From the NCBI GenBank assembly GCA_013368445.1, contig JAACJO010000008.1:682001-746000 (forward strand): a stretch of 64,000 nucleotides of DNA. The letters run 5' to 3'. Origin of the DNA: Leucocoprinus leucothites (taxonomy: Eukaryota; Basidiomycota; Agaricomycetes; Agaricales; Agaricaceae). The first letter of the stretch is position 1. Every line of letters begins with the position of its first letter. This document shows, piece by piece, positions 43,994 through 56,229 of the stretch. Both the position numbers and the translations under genes were made by a program. The notes below the pieces were generated by a model. It worked only from the letters and a program-made list of their open reading frames with translations, was not told where the DNA came from and ran no database searches.

Positions 43994-44676
43994 CTAGTGC
44001 ATAACAACACGGCGAACTCGCTCACCGGTGACCAGCAGAATGTGCTTGACCTTTGGCGAGACCCTCTGAAACTGTTGCTCAGCCTGCTCATCGGGGACAC
44101 CCAGCTTCACCGTCGTCCGAATATATGCTACCCCAACCTTCGGTAACACCTTGTCAATTAACTCTGCCCGAGCCTGAGCCCGCTCGTTGCGACTCTCTGG
44201 CAAAGTGGTAATGTCATTATCCCTAATCAACTCCATGTAGGTTTGGCCAATTTCATTCGAAAGCACGTCAGAGAGGTGCTCTATTGTGATGTTCTTTTGC
44301 TCCATGATGATTTGCAATTCATTTCGCAATTGCTGTGCTTCCCCGACCACATCGTTTGCAGCACTCTTCAGGGTACCGACTACGTGCGCTGTCTCCGCGT
44401 ACACCTTGACAATCTCATCGAGGACAATCTGGCCAACCTTGGGACCGAATTTCTTGGCTTCATCCCAGAATTCCTCGAGTACGCCCTGGGTGGAATGTAT
44501 ACCCGCGACTTTTGCTAGAGAAAAATGATTCGTTAATAAGTTCGCGCGCGAAGAGTGCTTGCTCAGCACACAGTACTTTTGAAAACTGTTAAGAACCCCG
44601 TCTGAGGAAGAGAAAGGGCCAAAGAGTTTGCGAATAAAATAGCCCAGAAGGCTGTCAAGATGACGATAACGTTCAT
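43994..44676 (-). CDS. Small secreted helical protein, basidiomycete-type, unknown function
   Basis: Two exons, 44676-44577 and 44514-43994, join in frame to 206 residues. The N-terminus MNVIVILTAFWAILFANSLA is a clear signal peptide, followed by LSLPQTGFLTVFKTKVAGIH. The mature part is almost all charged helix: GVLEEFWDEAKKFGPKVGQI, VLDEIVKVYAETAHVVGTLK, SAANDVVGEAQQLRNELQII, MEQKNITIEHLSDVLSNEIG, then AELIDKVLPKVGVAYIRTTV. There are no cysteines in the main block and no catalytic motif. NITIEHLSD contains a possible N-glycosylation site. From memory, similar secreted helical proteins occur widely in Agaricomycetes without known role; that needs a search. The first intron uses GTACTG...TCTCTAG, chosen because it alone keeps the frame. 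Confidence 0.75.
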
Positions 44677-47226
44677 GGTTAAGGCTACGGTGTGATATAC
44701 ACGCGTCCACAGCTTGAAGAGTAGTGTACGCGATTACGTGTGATGCAGTGCACCAAACCAACAACGACCTGATTTTATGGTAATATAGTTACTAAATTTG
44801 GTTAAAAGAGCCTCTGAAATCTATCCAAAGGACCTAAGCACATGACATATGAGTCCCACTATCCCATTGCTCTACCCTTGGTTTTAACACTATTATAAAA
44901 GAGGAGGCATGAAAGTGGCATGTTGTGTTTTAGGGCACGTTGAAGCAACGAGGGGGCCCACGGCAGAAGCCACCATCAAATAAGCCTCGACCCGAAGATA
45001 TCAGATAGAACCAAAATAGTAACCACATGTCCAACCCCTTCCCCAGTTTCTACACACCGGCTATGAGAAACCTATCATACCTATAGACCTATAGACCTTC
45101 TTGGAGGCGTATAATACAAAGATGAAAAGAAAACACAAGCCTATTAGGGTTGTCAGAGTCATCTTCTAGATTGGCACTGTGAAGTCGCATATGAAAACAA
45201 TGCTGGTCAAAAGGAACCTATCCTGTGAATATTTTCTGGAACCCCTAGCACTACTATTGTTACCACTATAGACTCTGGAATGTGCCCTCCAAAGCCCATA
45301 CAATTAGCGAACAGAAGTATTAGCATAAAGCATCTTGCCGAGAGTACCGTATAACCAAAGAACAGTCCTGGATCTCGAATCTAATGGCGTTCGAATAATA
45401 CTACACTGATGTGAGGTGGTAAACACCCAAAACGTGAGATGACGCCAAGCCCGTCTTTTTTTCTATTCCTTGAGTCACCACTGGGAGTTCTCTAATAAGT
45501 TGGGTACAAATTAGCCACCCGCCATCCTAGCTTTCTGTCGAACGGTCAGCCAGCCTCCGGTCGGATAGGATGCTGACAGCCTGACACCATAATACCTTTG
45601 CTTTCTTCTGAGATACCAATTGCTCGGTCAATCACCCAATCTTTTCGGACATATACCCCCACCCCCAAGTTGGTCAGGGATTGAAGCTTGAGGTCCGGAA
45701 ATGATCTATTATTCTGAATGACGAAAGACGATGTGGTTCCTTGCGTGGTCTAGGGTAATAGAATAAATCAATGCCCTACATAGACTTGGTCCGAGTCAGC
45801 GGATTTCTGGAGTCCAACAACCTTGGAGGGAGATGATTCATGGTCACCAGAACGGATTTTTAAACCTGCGAGTCGTGAGGAGATTCTCCAAGATGTTGTC
45901 TTTGGGCCACACCCAGAACGCTCAGCCAAATTTCGAGCCCGAAAGATTGGTTGCTGGCATCGAGTTGTCTAGAATAATTTCACGGTCCGGCATCGTCCAC
46001 TCATGTTGCACTTGATCGACTCTTCGACCCCGAGGAGGTCCTAGAAAGCACTACTATGGGAATGGAGGATGGGGACCATGATCAATGAATGTAACTCTAA
46101 GCTGGGAAACCCATTGTTTTCGGACCTTCGTTATCTGTGCACTAATGTCGATTTTCAACGGATATTCCGAGTAATTGGGACAAAGCGCCTAGAATCAGGT
46201 TTAGATGGGTTGATTGCCACAGACATGGCTCGTGACTATAACCTGGAACCCAAAGTATAACGAGATGTTGGTATACCACGGCTCCTGCGACTTCCCTCGA
46301 TGAGTCGCGCTGTTTCTTACGTTTGCGTCTTGTAAGTATGAGTCTCTTGGCCCCTCCCGCGGTCACAGTTAGAAATACTTTATTTCGTTGCGAATGATAC
46401 TTCAAATTGAGTGCAATATATTTAAGTTTGAATCCTACGATTTCTCCAACTCGTGTGAGCCCACGGCGGGTTTTAATCTCAATACTGGTAGATAAAGCGG
46501 GTGCTTTCGATGAAAGGGATCGAAGTGTTCTCCGAGACTGGCAACATTGGCAGCCTCACAGAGTCGATGGTACTGGAAAATGCACGGTATTCATAGCATC
46601 CCGTTCCAGTTTTGCACCCCGCTGGCTTTATTGAGTCGCAGTGATACTGGAAAAAGGGCGAAGCAGGACACCACTTTCGGGACACTGAGCGAGGTTGGGT
46701 CCTGGGGCTTTGCGCTTGTCTATGACTACGGATATGTTTAATTCAAGTCTGTAAGAGTGGAAAACTTGTCTGAGGGTTGAGTGTATCCAGGATAATTGCC
46801 GTCAAACGTCTAGGGGACCTACGATAATAACACCCCCATCATCTGTTGATCGACTCGCCAGCTGTACATGACTGATACATCAATGCATCATGCACCAGGG
46901 TCGAGCCTGGCCGGCTTCGGGGTAAGCCTCAGGCAGGAGTGCGTTTGATCCCAATCAGAGGCTGTGGGCTGAACTTTGGCAGATGCGAGTGTCAAGCTCC
47001 TATGGTCGTCACACGTCTGTCTTTACACAAGTTGCGTCGCTCACAAGTACAGTACGTTTGCGGTATGAGACCCTAGCCCAAGAATACAGAGTGGATAAAA
47101 TAATTGGATATAAACAGTGGCCTATCTCAGGACTGCCAATGGAGGAGGATAATCAAATCTATCTACGTTTGCCTTCTCAAAATATTTGAGCACAAGATCG
47201 ATGATATATGAGTAATGATCGCAGAC
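44677..47226. other. Gene-free stretch of 2.5 kb
   Basis: No open frame here exceeds 87 codons, and none shows motifs, conserved-looking blocks or plausible splicing on either strand. A small duplication (CTATAGAC twice, near 45080-45100) is the only repeat noted. Composition is like the neighbouring intergenic DNA. It could hold non-coding transcripts or old decayed elements. Confidence 0.5.
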
Positions 47227-48440
47227 TTACGCCATGCCGCCATAGCCCATTGTAGCGCCTGACTCCGCAAGTTTTCGTTGCCGGAACGCCTATAAAGGGC
47301 GATAAGAGAGAGTCACAAAACGAAACTAGCAGGTATGAAATGCATACCTTGCGGTACTTGGTACGCTCATAGGTGACAAGACCAACAACAATAAGTGCAA
47401 TCACTGAAATACCTGCGAAAACACCGAGACCAATGGGCAGGACAGACAGTGTCTTGCCGGGGAGAGTGAATGTGGTATCGGAAGAGTCAGCGGCAGCAGA
47501 AGTACCGCTCGCAGTTCCATTGGTCGTGGAAGGAGTAGCGGTATTTGCAGCATCAGCAGCAGCGGAAGTAGTGGTCTCGGTTTGTGATGTCGGGACGCTT
47601 GACGAGGAAGTACTGGTTGGGTTCGTAGTGCTTGAAGTCGGTGTAACAGTTGAGATCGGCTAAGACAATGTTAGCAAAGTGACGGACAGCAATTAACCAA
47701 TCATACGTTGGTAGAAAGCGGGTTTGCTGTTGCCGAGGCTGACGAAGAAGCGACCGTGCTACTGACCGAACTAGACGTTACGGTCGAAACGGGCTAGAGG
47801 GTGTCAGGTTCGAGAAAAAAGGTGAACAATTGAAGCGCTTACATTGGTAACAAGAGCCCCGGAACTCGATGCCCCTGTCGAGGTGACAGAGGCGACGCTA
47901 CTGACAGATGAGTCGGTCGAGGTGGAAGTAACCGAAGCTTGCGCAGTAGAGGTTGAGGAGGCGGAAGAAACCACGGAGGTAGAATCGGTAGCAGTGGCAG
48001 TGGATGCTGAAGAGGTAGAATCGGTAGCAGTAGAAGTGGATGTTGAAGAGGTAAAATCGGTAGCAGTAGAAGTGGCTGCCGAAGAGGTAGAACCGGAAGC
48101 AACAGGCGGTGAACCTCCATCCGTGGTCGTTGTCGCGTTTAACTGGACGGTGCATGTTCTTACTTCCTGGACTGCGGGCTGACCATTGCTATCCGTTATG
48201 GGTGTGAGCACAATCGTGCAAGTCTCAGTGACCGGTCCACTATCGCTGCGGGGGGCTTAGAATTCGAGCGGATAGCCTAAGGAGAGAAACGCACGTCATT
48301 GTAGTGGTAACCGTTGTGAACCTCTGACTTCCATCCTGCTGGCGAAGGTGCAAAGGCAAGGCGAATGTGTGGCCGATCAAAAGCAAAGAGCTGAGGAGAG
48401 CGAGGAGAGCAAATTGGGTTGTACGCTGCAGGGAGAGCAT
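47227..48440 (-). CDS. Ser/Thr-rich single-pass cell-surface protein (Mid2-like layout)
   Basis: ATG at 48440 starts a signal peptide (MLSLQRTTQFALLALLSSLL, then LIGHTFALP). A short N-terminal part carries FTTVTTTMTDSGPVTETCTI and QPAVQEVRTCTVQLNATTTT, with three cysteines. A long Ser/Thr/Ala-rich stalk follows, likely O-mannosylated, including three 12-residue repeats (STSTATDSTSSA type). Then comes one transmembrane helix (VLPIGLGVFAGISVIALIVV) and a short basic cytoplasmic tail: YERTKYRKAFRQRKLAESGA, ending TMGYGGMA. The layout is that of fungal wall sensors such as Mid2/Wsc, but no WSC domain is present, so a sensor role is inference. Introns are small; stop TAA at 47227. Layout sure, function open. 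Confidence 0.85.
47976..48083 (-). repeat. 36-bp minisatellite, three copies, in coding sequence
   Basis: Three imperfect 36-bp units (47976-48011, 48012-48047, 48048-48083; plus-strand units start GAGGTA), followed by a partial fourth. They encode 12-residue Ser/Thr/Ala repeats in the stalk of the surface protein. Changes in copy number would keep the frame and alter stalk length. Confidence 0.9.
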
Positions 48441-48891
48441 GACGATATCAATTAGAAAATGACGCAAGGGCTTGTACTTTGCGTTGAGCCCGTTTCCGGC
48501 GGTTTCTCAACGACGAAGTGAGCGGTGAAGGGGGTATAAAAGATTGGAAGTGCCCTCGGGGCAAGGTCGTAGAAGAAAGACGAAAAAGAGAAAAATCGAA
48601 GAGAAGGAGAAGAATGAAGGAGGACAAAGGGGGCGTTTCACTATGTAACAATCATCGCCGACACCATTGCGACCATACGGCCCGCTCCCCGTAACCCATC
48701 ACCGGATTTCGGGCTCCGCCTACAGGACAAAACATTCGGCTTCGGCGTCGGCAACGAAACTGCCAGCGCCTCGGCAACCATCCATCGCCTACATCGAGAC
48801 CAGGAGGCAACAATGAGAATGTTTCTTAAATTGTTCGCATCCAAGGCTAGCCTAGACCACGCCTACGATACCTAGACTGTACAGCGGCGCG
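48441..48891. other. Intergenic between surface protein start and ATPase end
   Basis: 450 bp: promoter side of the surface-protein gene and 3' UTR of the ATPase. The minus-strand frames here (60-70 codons) have no motifs. Confidence 0.5.
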
Positions 48892-51800
48892 CTACCGCAT
48901 ACCACCCTCCACTACTTTATATACTTTTCCCTCTCGTACTCGTCTCCGTCCTTGCTGCCAGCTCCGCAGCACAACTCCTATTAGACTCCCAATGCTTTGC
49001 GAGCCCCACTGTTCAAACGCCACGGACACAGCTACATTCCCCACTGCAGCAGCCATAAGTGTTATCCTCGCCGACATTGGGAGTGTTACAAGTGTCAATA
49101 GTCCTTGAAGGGGTTTCGGAGGTGCGAAGAGCACCAACAGGTTAAAAGCCGACAGAACAATCATGGAGAACATCAACCAAGCTGTTTGATACATGTCAGA
49201 GATCCCATCACTGATGTTGGTTGCTTGCCGCTACGCACCGTTTGTCCACATGGATTTACGATAGGGAGGGCCAATGCTAAAAACAGCCGCTACCAAGATA
49301 TACTGGAAACTTGAAATGAGGAAGAGCACAGTGTTTTCAAAGTTCGTTGATTCCAGGTTGTTGCCTTCAGAGGTAGGATCGCTTTCCGGGGGAGGTGTAT
49401 ACCTATGAAAATTTAGAACCTATTTTCTGCCAAACAGCTAGAGGCAATTACCATGGCTGCGTTCGTACCCATAGATATCCCCAAAGCTGGATGCTACTCG
49501 TGATGAGGATTTGTCCGATAATACTTGCAAGAACTTTTTTCGAGACCAGGCTCGCTGTAGGCCGTTTTGGGTAAATTTTCGGGTAGGGTAGTGTGCGTCC
49601 CACTGAAATAGGCATAGTAAGCAATCATTAAACAAAAGTATGATAGACCCAACACACTGGTAACAGCGATCGGTATGATGATGAAAAGATCAATATATAA
49701 GAACTGATGACAGAAAACCTCGTTAGTTGCTGCCATGCAACCAAGAATAAGTCGGCGTACCTGGAAGTCTCCCAGCGAGGAAGCAAAGGAATATAATAAC
49801 GTCACAGACGTAAATTGAATTAATGAGTATAGTGCCCTATGGAGGATCAGGAGGTGCACATTTAGTACCACTGGTAACAATTACTCACATATACTTGAAG
49901 CAACTGAAGCTAGTCACGAGGGCTGCACGTCCTTCCTTGATGACCTCAATGACACAGCCTACATCCGGAGTTGTCGTCGTGAATGGAGCTGCAACACTAG
50001 CTTCTGCCTCCGAGAGCGAGATCCCAACATCTGCTGCTTTCAGCGCGGCACAATCATTTGCCCCATCGCCACACATGAGAACTGTGTATCCAAGTGTTTG
50101 CAGTCTCTCTACAATCTCATTTTTCTCATCCGGTGACATTCGCGCGAAAATTTGAGTTTTAACGAGCATCTGGATGAGTTATGACTACGGTTTTTCTGAG
50201 GTAGGATACACCATGCAACTTACCCTCTGCAGGGTCTCTAGAGGCGCGTAGTTGATCATCCATCGAAAGACATCTCCTGTGACAACCAGGGAATAATCCT
50301 GGTAATTGATTTCGTCTGATTCAACAGTGTGATGTGGTGGCGGCGTCAAGGGCTTCAGGCTATATGCATCGAGTTTCCATAGAGGGTCATCCATCGAGGT
50401 CCATTCTATCTTGGACATGGGGGAGGACGCGTTGCCTGAATAGAAGTCAGAATATTCTTCGGAGAAAGAACCTTATGAGCTGGACTCACCTCTAGTAAAG
50501 GCTGGTGCGAAAACATGTGCAGCTTGGCTGATCAACGAGCATTCTCGTGCGACACTGACCGCTGTTAGTGGGTTATCACCAGTGATCATTCTACATGCTA
50601 GGTGGGCTGCTCGAAGCTGTCGAATGGCTGGAGTGGTCCCTGGTTTGAGCCGATTTTCAAAGATGATCAAACCGAGAAAACGTAGTCCAGACTCTGCTTG
50701 TTCACTTGCAATGATACGAGGTCAGCATCTTGATCACAGAGCAAACAACTCCGCTCACCGTTTCATTCGCTGGGCTCTTAACCAGGACAAACCCTCGATG
50801 CTCTTTCCGGCCATTGCGATGACACGATAGCCCCGTCTAGTGTAGTATGACAGCAGATCATCGTAATCCTGCGGAACTAAGGGATCATCTATCGAGATGC
50901 TATATTGAAACAACATTCGAGAACATACAAGATTCCTTATCGCAAATATCAGCCATGACTTCAGGTGCACCTTTGACATAAATTTCCATGCTGGTGCTCT
51001 TGAGTCGTCTTACGATCACACTCATCCTTCTCAGGGATGATACAAACTCGAACGTTCGTATGACACCCAACTCGAGGAAATGAGCATGCTAAAAAGAAAC
51101 GTTAGCATTATGATATCGGACTGAAAGGTGGAAACACGAACCCTGGCGCTGCCTTTCAATGCATCCTCTAATCTAAACTGTGCTGAGCCAGGTGGCCTCA
51201 CAACAGTCTGTACGAGTGCAGCCTGTTCAATAATCATTCCCTTCGACTTGATCGTACCGGTTCCCGCAACACGACCCTCCTCTAATGTCCATTTCGTGAA
51301 CTCGAACATCTTCACGTCCAGTGGATCACCGATGACTTCATTATCCACGGATTTGAGGGAATGGCACGTCGCAAGCGCGTGCAAAAACGAGGCTTTACCA
51401 TTGCCAAGGGGTAGGTCATGCACGTCTTCAATCAACTCTCCGAACATTTGCATGCTACGTTCAAGGCCCCGAACACCCATGATGTCGAGCCCATCCTCAG
51501 TCAAAGTTCCAGTCTTGTCGAAACAGCAGACGTTAATTTTCCCGGCTATGTTGACTCGACTAGGGGCAATGCAATATACCCCTTGTTTTCGAAGACGAGT
51601 GATGGCGAAGCTTGTTCCGATGGCCAGAGTTGCCGGGAGAGCAGGTGGTACGACGACTGTGATGAGGTCAAGAGCACGAATGATAATAGTTGTGATGGGA
51701 ACCTGTCAATCACGATTCAGAAAAGCCGGGGGAGTGCACCGTCCAACTTACTCTTAATCGAACAAACTGTACAGCGCTGAAGCAAAATCCAATACCTGCA

Positions 51801-54197
51801 ATGCCTGCCAAAACACCGATGAAGCGAACAGAGTCACGATAGAACTTGAAGCCGATCGGTTTCGGGAAGAGCATGGACCGAACAAGGGCACCTTTGGTGG
51901 TACTAAAACCTAAAATTGTTGAGGGAAAATTCTGGTATGATCAATAAGTCGGCTCACCTGTTCGAGCTACGAGTGCAGTTGCAGGCTTTCCCGATCCATC
52001 CTGGGTATATGATCCTCGGATCCTGACAATACGGGTACCACCGTACAAAAAGCATTTGGGGTTCTCTTCTCGTTCTTCTCGCCATTTGTTTAAATCATCG
52101 TCTTTGACAGGAACTTTGCTGACTGGTACACTTTCTCCCGTAAGCATACTCTCATTCACTATGGCATCACCAACCAGGAGGAAAAAGTCTGCCGGTAAAG
52201 TTGAAAACTGGGAGTCTGATAGATTCACGACGTCACCAGGAACCAACTCTGTCGAATCGCGCTCAACCCCTGTACATGAATAGTTTAATCATTGACATTT
52301 TTACCAAGGGAACGACACTCACATTCACCGTTCCGAAGCACGATTAGTTTGCAAACGTATCGGGACATCTCTCGCATGCGTGCAACTGTCTGGAGGGATC
52401 TTCAGATCAATGATTAATCCAGTCAGAGAATAACCAACCTTCCGGGTCTCCACGAGTGTGGACATAATGCTCACGAATGAGATCAGGCCGATACAGAAAG
52501 CATAATAGTAGTAATTGTCCAAAGACCATAGAATGATGCTAGCAATTTGAAAAACGTAGAACGGATGGATAATCTAGACTCTGGTGAGGGTCTGTCGATG
52601 TGCAAAACGAAATGAGGAATACATACCTCGTCAACCAACAGTGCGGGTATCGGCTTCCCTTCAATGTCAATTTCATTCTTACCAAACAACATATCACGTT
52701 GTTCGGAGACAGAGTTGACCAATCCATTTTGAACATCTGCGGCGTTCATCCAGGAAGGGTCCCTCCACTCTCTATCAATCGAACATCAGAATGAAAAGAT
52801 TTACTGAGGGGAAACGCCAAACTTACTTAACCATGTGGAACAGGCCTGTGCGAGGATCGAGGGCATAGCGGGTATATCGATAGTCAACAACGAGAAGTTT
52901 TTTTAGGACGCCATCGTCTGCAGACAGGTGCTCATCCATCTTCTGCTCTAGGCTCGATCTATACAACTCGGTGCATTGGTCGACTGGTACATCGAGGGGG
53001 AAGACGGTAGATATGTGATATTGATAATCCAAAACACGGATAGAAAGCATTGTAATCGCCCTGTACGCCGACTTGCTTCATGTAAGACTTCCAGTTATCG
53101 GGTTCATAGATCATGCCCACCTCTACAACGATAAATCCATTGTGCGAATCAATGAATGCTTTCTCATGAGAAACCCAGCGTAACCAAAGACGGGGAAACC
53201 AGTGTCCGAGGAGTGCCAAAATGCCAAAAGAGAGCACACAGCCAAGCTTCCATAACCACGTTCGCCACCATATTGCCTCGTACCCAATGAAGCGAATTGT
53301 GGTGTCCTCGTCAGCGATATCTATAGTCTGTCTGCTAGGGGGCCCAGGAGGTGGTGCATCAAGGAGTGTAAATGAAACGTCCATATCGATACGAGCTTCT
53401 CCACCGAGAACAGAGTCCATGGTGAGGAGAGGCAGGTTCTGTGTGTGTTGCGTCGGGGTCGAGGGCTCAGAGTCGTATGCCATACTTGCAGAAATTGAAG
53501 CATCGTCACCCACGACGTCCATAGGTTCCTCCTCGGATTCTTCTTCAGCGGACGAATAACCCCATCGTTCCTCTTCGGACTCAAGTGCATGCTCTGAGAG
53601 CTCCTCAGAACGCCGACTACGATGGCTACCTCGTGAAGTACGACTAGCTGAAGATCTCTGTGAGATTGACATTCGACGGCTTCCAGTATGCTCCGGGGCA
53701 GTCGAACGACCAAACAAATTGACAATGTTATCGAACATGCTCTGTCGTTGAGGAGATGAACTCTTGCCCTGACCTTCGCCTCGACTTCGTCTGCTTCCAT
53801 CGCCATCGTGGAGGAGGGAAAAATTCTCATCTTGGTCGTCCAAGTCTTCGTCTTCTCCCACCGATTGGCGCGAGGCCTGGGTATCTCTGCTTGAACGTCT
53901 GCTCAACTGGTATTGAGACCCCAAAGAGTCGCGGCTTTTCCTCCGCGTCCTCGACCAATTATCACTGCTCCTCCGCCCAAGCTCTAAATTTGACATGCGT
54001 GAGACGCTACTGGGGTTCACTGAATGTCCCGGGCCAGAAAACATGGCACCACCCTCGTCGTCGTCAAAGTACGAACTGTAATGAGAATCACGGCGGGAAC
54101 GTTTGGTATTAGCGACAGCTTCGTCGATGTCGAGGGGAGCCGCTCCCTCTGTGTAGTCGTAGGAAGCATGACTGCTCGGACCTGCGATCGGTGACAT
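48892..54197 (-). CDS. YPK9: P5B-type P-ATPase (Ypk9/ATP13A2-like)
   Basis: Vacuolar/lysosomal P5B transporter; human ATP13A2 exports polyamines. The start ATG at 54197 ([20 protein letters not shown]) is the only in-frame ATG before the long acidic, Ser/Arg-rich N-terminus of about 280 residues. Then come [50 protein letters not shown] with ESVPVSK, and the M4 motif [25 protein letters not shown] is diagnostic of P5B rather than P5A. Next are [19 protein letters not shown] (phosphorylated Asp), [34 protein letters not shown] and [21 protein letters not shown]-terminal helices follow, e.g. [20 protein letters not shown], with stop at 48892. All core P-ATPase motifs are intact over a dozen or more small introns. 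It is divergent from the SDR gene. Confidence 0.95.
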
Positions 54198-54623
54198 TTC
54201 GAAAGTGTCACCTGGAACGTCAGAAGCAACGTTGCTGGTGGACGGGTGCAGCTTGGAAGGAGATTTTAAAAGGCGAGTCCGGGGTTGGGAACAGGAGTCA
54301 AACGAGCCGGGCGCCAAATCCGGACACTGACCGAGAACCAAAATAGGTTCAATCTTGCAACATCCTGAGTGTCAACGGTAAAGCGGAGCTAAGCCTGGTG
54401 AGCCCGACTGACTATATGAAGCATTCACAAATCTTCATATTAAGTGAATGCATCTACGAATTGCATTTAGGAGTCAATCCTCGAATGATTTCACGTTGTT
54501 ATTGAATTACTGGACCGGTCGGCGTCTTTCATTCGCCGAGATCCCCTTCTGATCTGTATTCCACCCGTGTTCTTTACTCTCTCAGCACTATTGCCCGTAT
54601 ATACCTTGTATTCTACTTCAACC
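54198..54623. promoter_or_regulatory. Divergent intergenic region, P5B ATPase / SDR
   Basis: 426 bp between two start codons on opposite strands, so it must contain both promoters. The right end is pyrimidine-rich (about 54540-54600), as before many fungal starts. No TATA box is evident. Confidence 0.45.
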
Positions 54624-56094
54624 ATGTCCTATGATAAAACCCGCTCAGGTCCTATCAAAAGCCTTGAGGAAACCTATAAGCACACCGTCGCGCGTATTCA
54701 GAAGATCCAATCACACCTCGACACTGCACCGCGAGGCTCCAAGCTGAAGGACAAAGTCTGTGTCATCACTGGTGTAGGATCCCTCAAGGGGATTGGGTAA
54801 GTCATCCCTTACCCTCCTCGAGACATATAGCTGAGGTCATGAAGACGCGCAGCAGCTCTCCTCTTCGCCCACGAGGGTAATGACCAAAACAGTTTGATAC
54901 ATGCTGCACATATCTAACCCCTGATAGGAGCAAAACACCTATACCTCGTCGACTTCGATGGGACAAATCTACCCAATCTCAAGGAGACTATTGAAAACAA
55001 GTACCTTGATGTCAAGGTATCTAGCTCAAACTACCCCCTCCCCCTAAATCCCTGAACCGATCCCTAGGCAACTGTCCAACAAGCGGACGCAGCTGATGAA
55101 GGCGCTATTAAGGGTGTCTGTGAACAGGCCGTGAAAGAAGAGGGTCGTCTCGACGTTTTCTTTGCCAATGTAAGCGTAGTTATTTTCTCATCCCTCACCT
55201 ACAGTGGCTTAATCTACCGTATAGGCTGGCTTTGCTTCGAAAGAACCTCTTCATGATACCTCCAAAGAGCTATTCATGGAGTCAATGAGAGTTAATGCAC
55301 TTTCGTGAGGGCGCAAATATCTTTTCAGCGTTCCTGTTGGCTTATCCCCGCACTTCAGATGCTTCCTCGCGGTCAAACACGCATCCCTTGCAATGTCGAA
55401 ATCCAATCTTACCGTAGGAAAGGAACACAGTGGCGGAAGTATCATCTTGACTGCCTCCGGTAAACTTCCCTTATTTGATATAGAAAGAAAAGAATCTCAT
55501 AAACTCTTTAGTTGCCGGTATTCGATCTGGTGCTGGAACGATTGATTGTGAGTTTTCCTTTTTTTAGCTGTGATCGAAAGCACGTATTCTGACTTATCTG
55601 AATAGACAGCGCTAGTAAGGCTGCGTAAATTTACTTTCTACCCTTGTGAATCATCCAGATATACTCAAGCAAAGAATAGCGTTAATTCGATTGCCAAGAC
55701 CTCCGCCTATCAGTTACAGAAGACTGGCATTCGAGTGAATTCCATCTGCCCAGGTCTCATTGAGACCGGCATGACGGCGTTTACTTTTGAATACGCTCGC
55801 CAGCGCGGAACAGCTGGAAGGCTCGGTCAGCTTAATCCCCTTGGCCGCTTCGGCGTTCCCGAAGGCAAGTCAAGTTCTCGATTATTCGACCTCCAGCTAA
55901 CCAGAAATTGCATTCCAGAAATCGCAAACGCTGCCCTCTTCCTTGCTTCTGGTATGAATTTCCGCTTTTGTTGATCCAAACAAGGTTCTTATTAATTGTC
56001 ACTAGACGATTCAAGCTATGTCAACGGCCAGAACTTTGCCGTGGATGGTGGCCTTTCTGCTTCCCACCCAGTCGTACCCGGACGTTGGGCTTGA
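54624..56094 (+). CDS. Short-chain dehydrogenase/reductase (SDR)
   Basis: NAD(P)-dependent oxidoreductase of the classical SDR fold, similar in layout to 15-hydroxyprostaglandin-dehydrogenase-like fungal enzymes; substrate unknown. ATG at 54624 gives MSYDKTRSGPIKSLEETYKH. The cofactor loop is VCVITGVGSLKGIG, with five residues between TG and GIG instead of three. After introns come KHLYLVDFDGTNLPNLKETI, ATVQQADAADEGAIKGVCEQ, RLDVFFANAGFASKEPLHD (NAG), SIILTASVAG (catalytic Ser) and YSASKAAVNSIAKTSAYQLQ (YxxxK split by introns). RVNSICPGLIETGMTAFTFE, EIANAALFLASDDSSYVNGQ and NFAVDGGLSASHPVVPGRWA follow, TGA at 56094. About 300 residues, complete, with seven or more introns. It neighbours a P450, but no shared pathway is evident. 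Confidence 0.92.
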
Positions 56095-56229
56095 TCTTAA
56101 TGTGTTTTTACGCCAGGATCTACACCTGTGTATATCATTATTCATGCCTTGCAACAGGACTCAAGTTAAGGACGCCCTGAAAGTCTTCAAAGAGCTTAGT
56201 ATCAGCCGCGACACCCGCTCAAAAGCAGT

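Noticed and set aside
53321..53830. 169-codon minus-strand frame within the ATPase N-terminus
   Set aside because: A different frame over the same exon; the frame with [17 protein letters not shown] is the real one.
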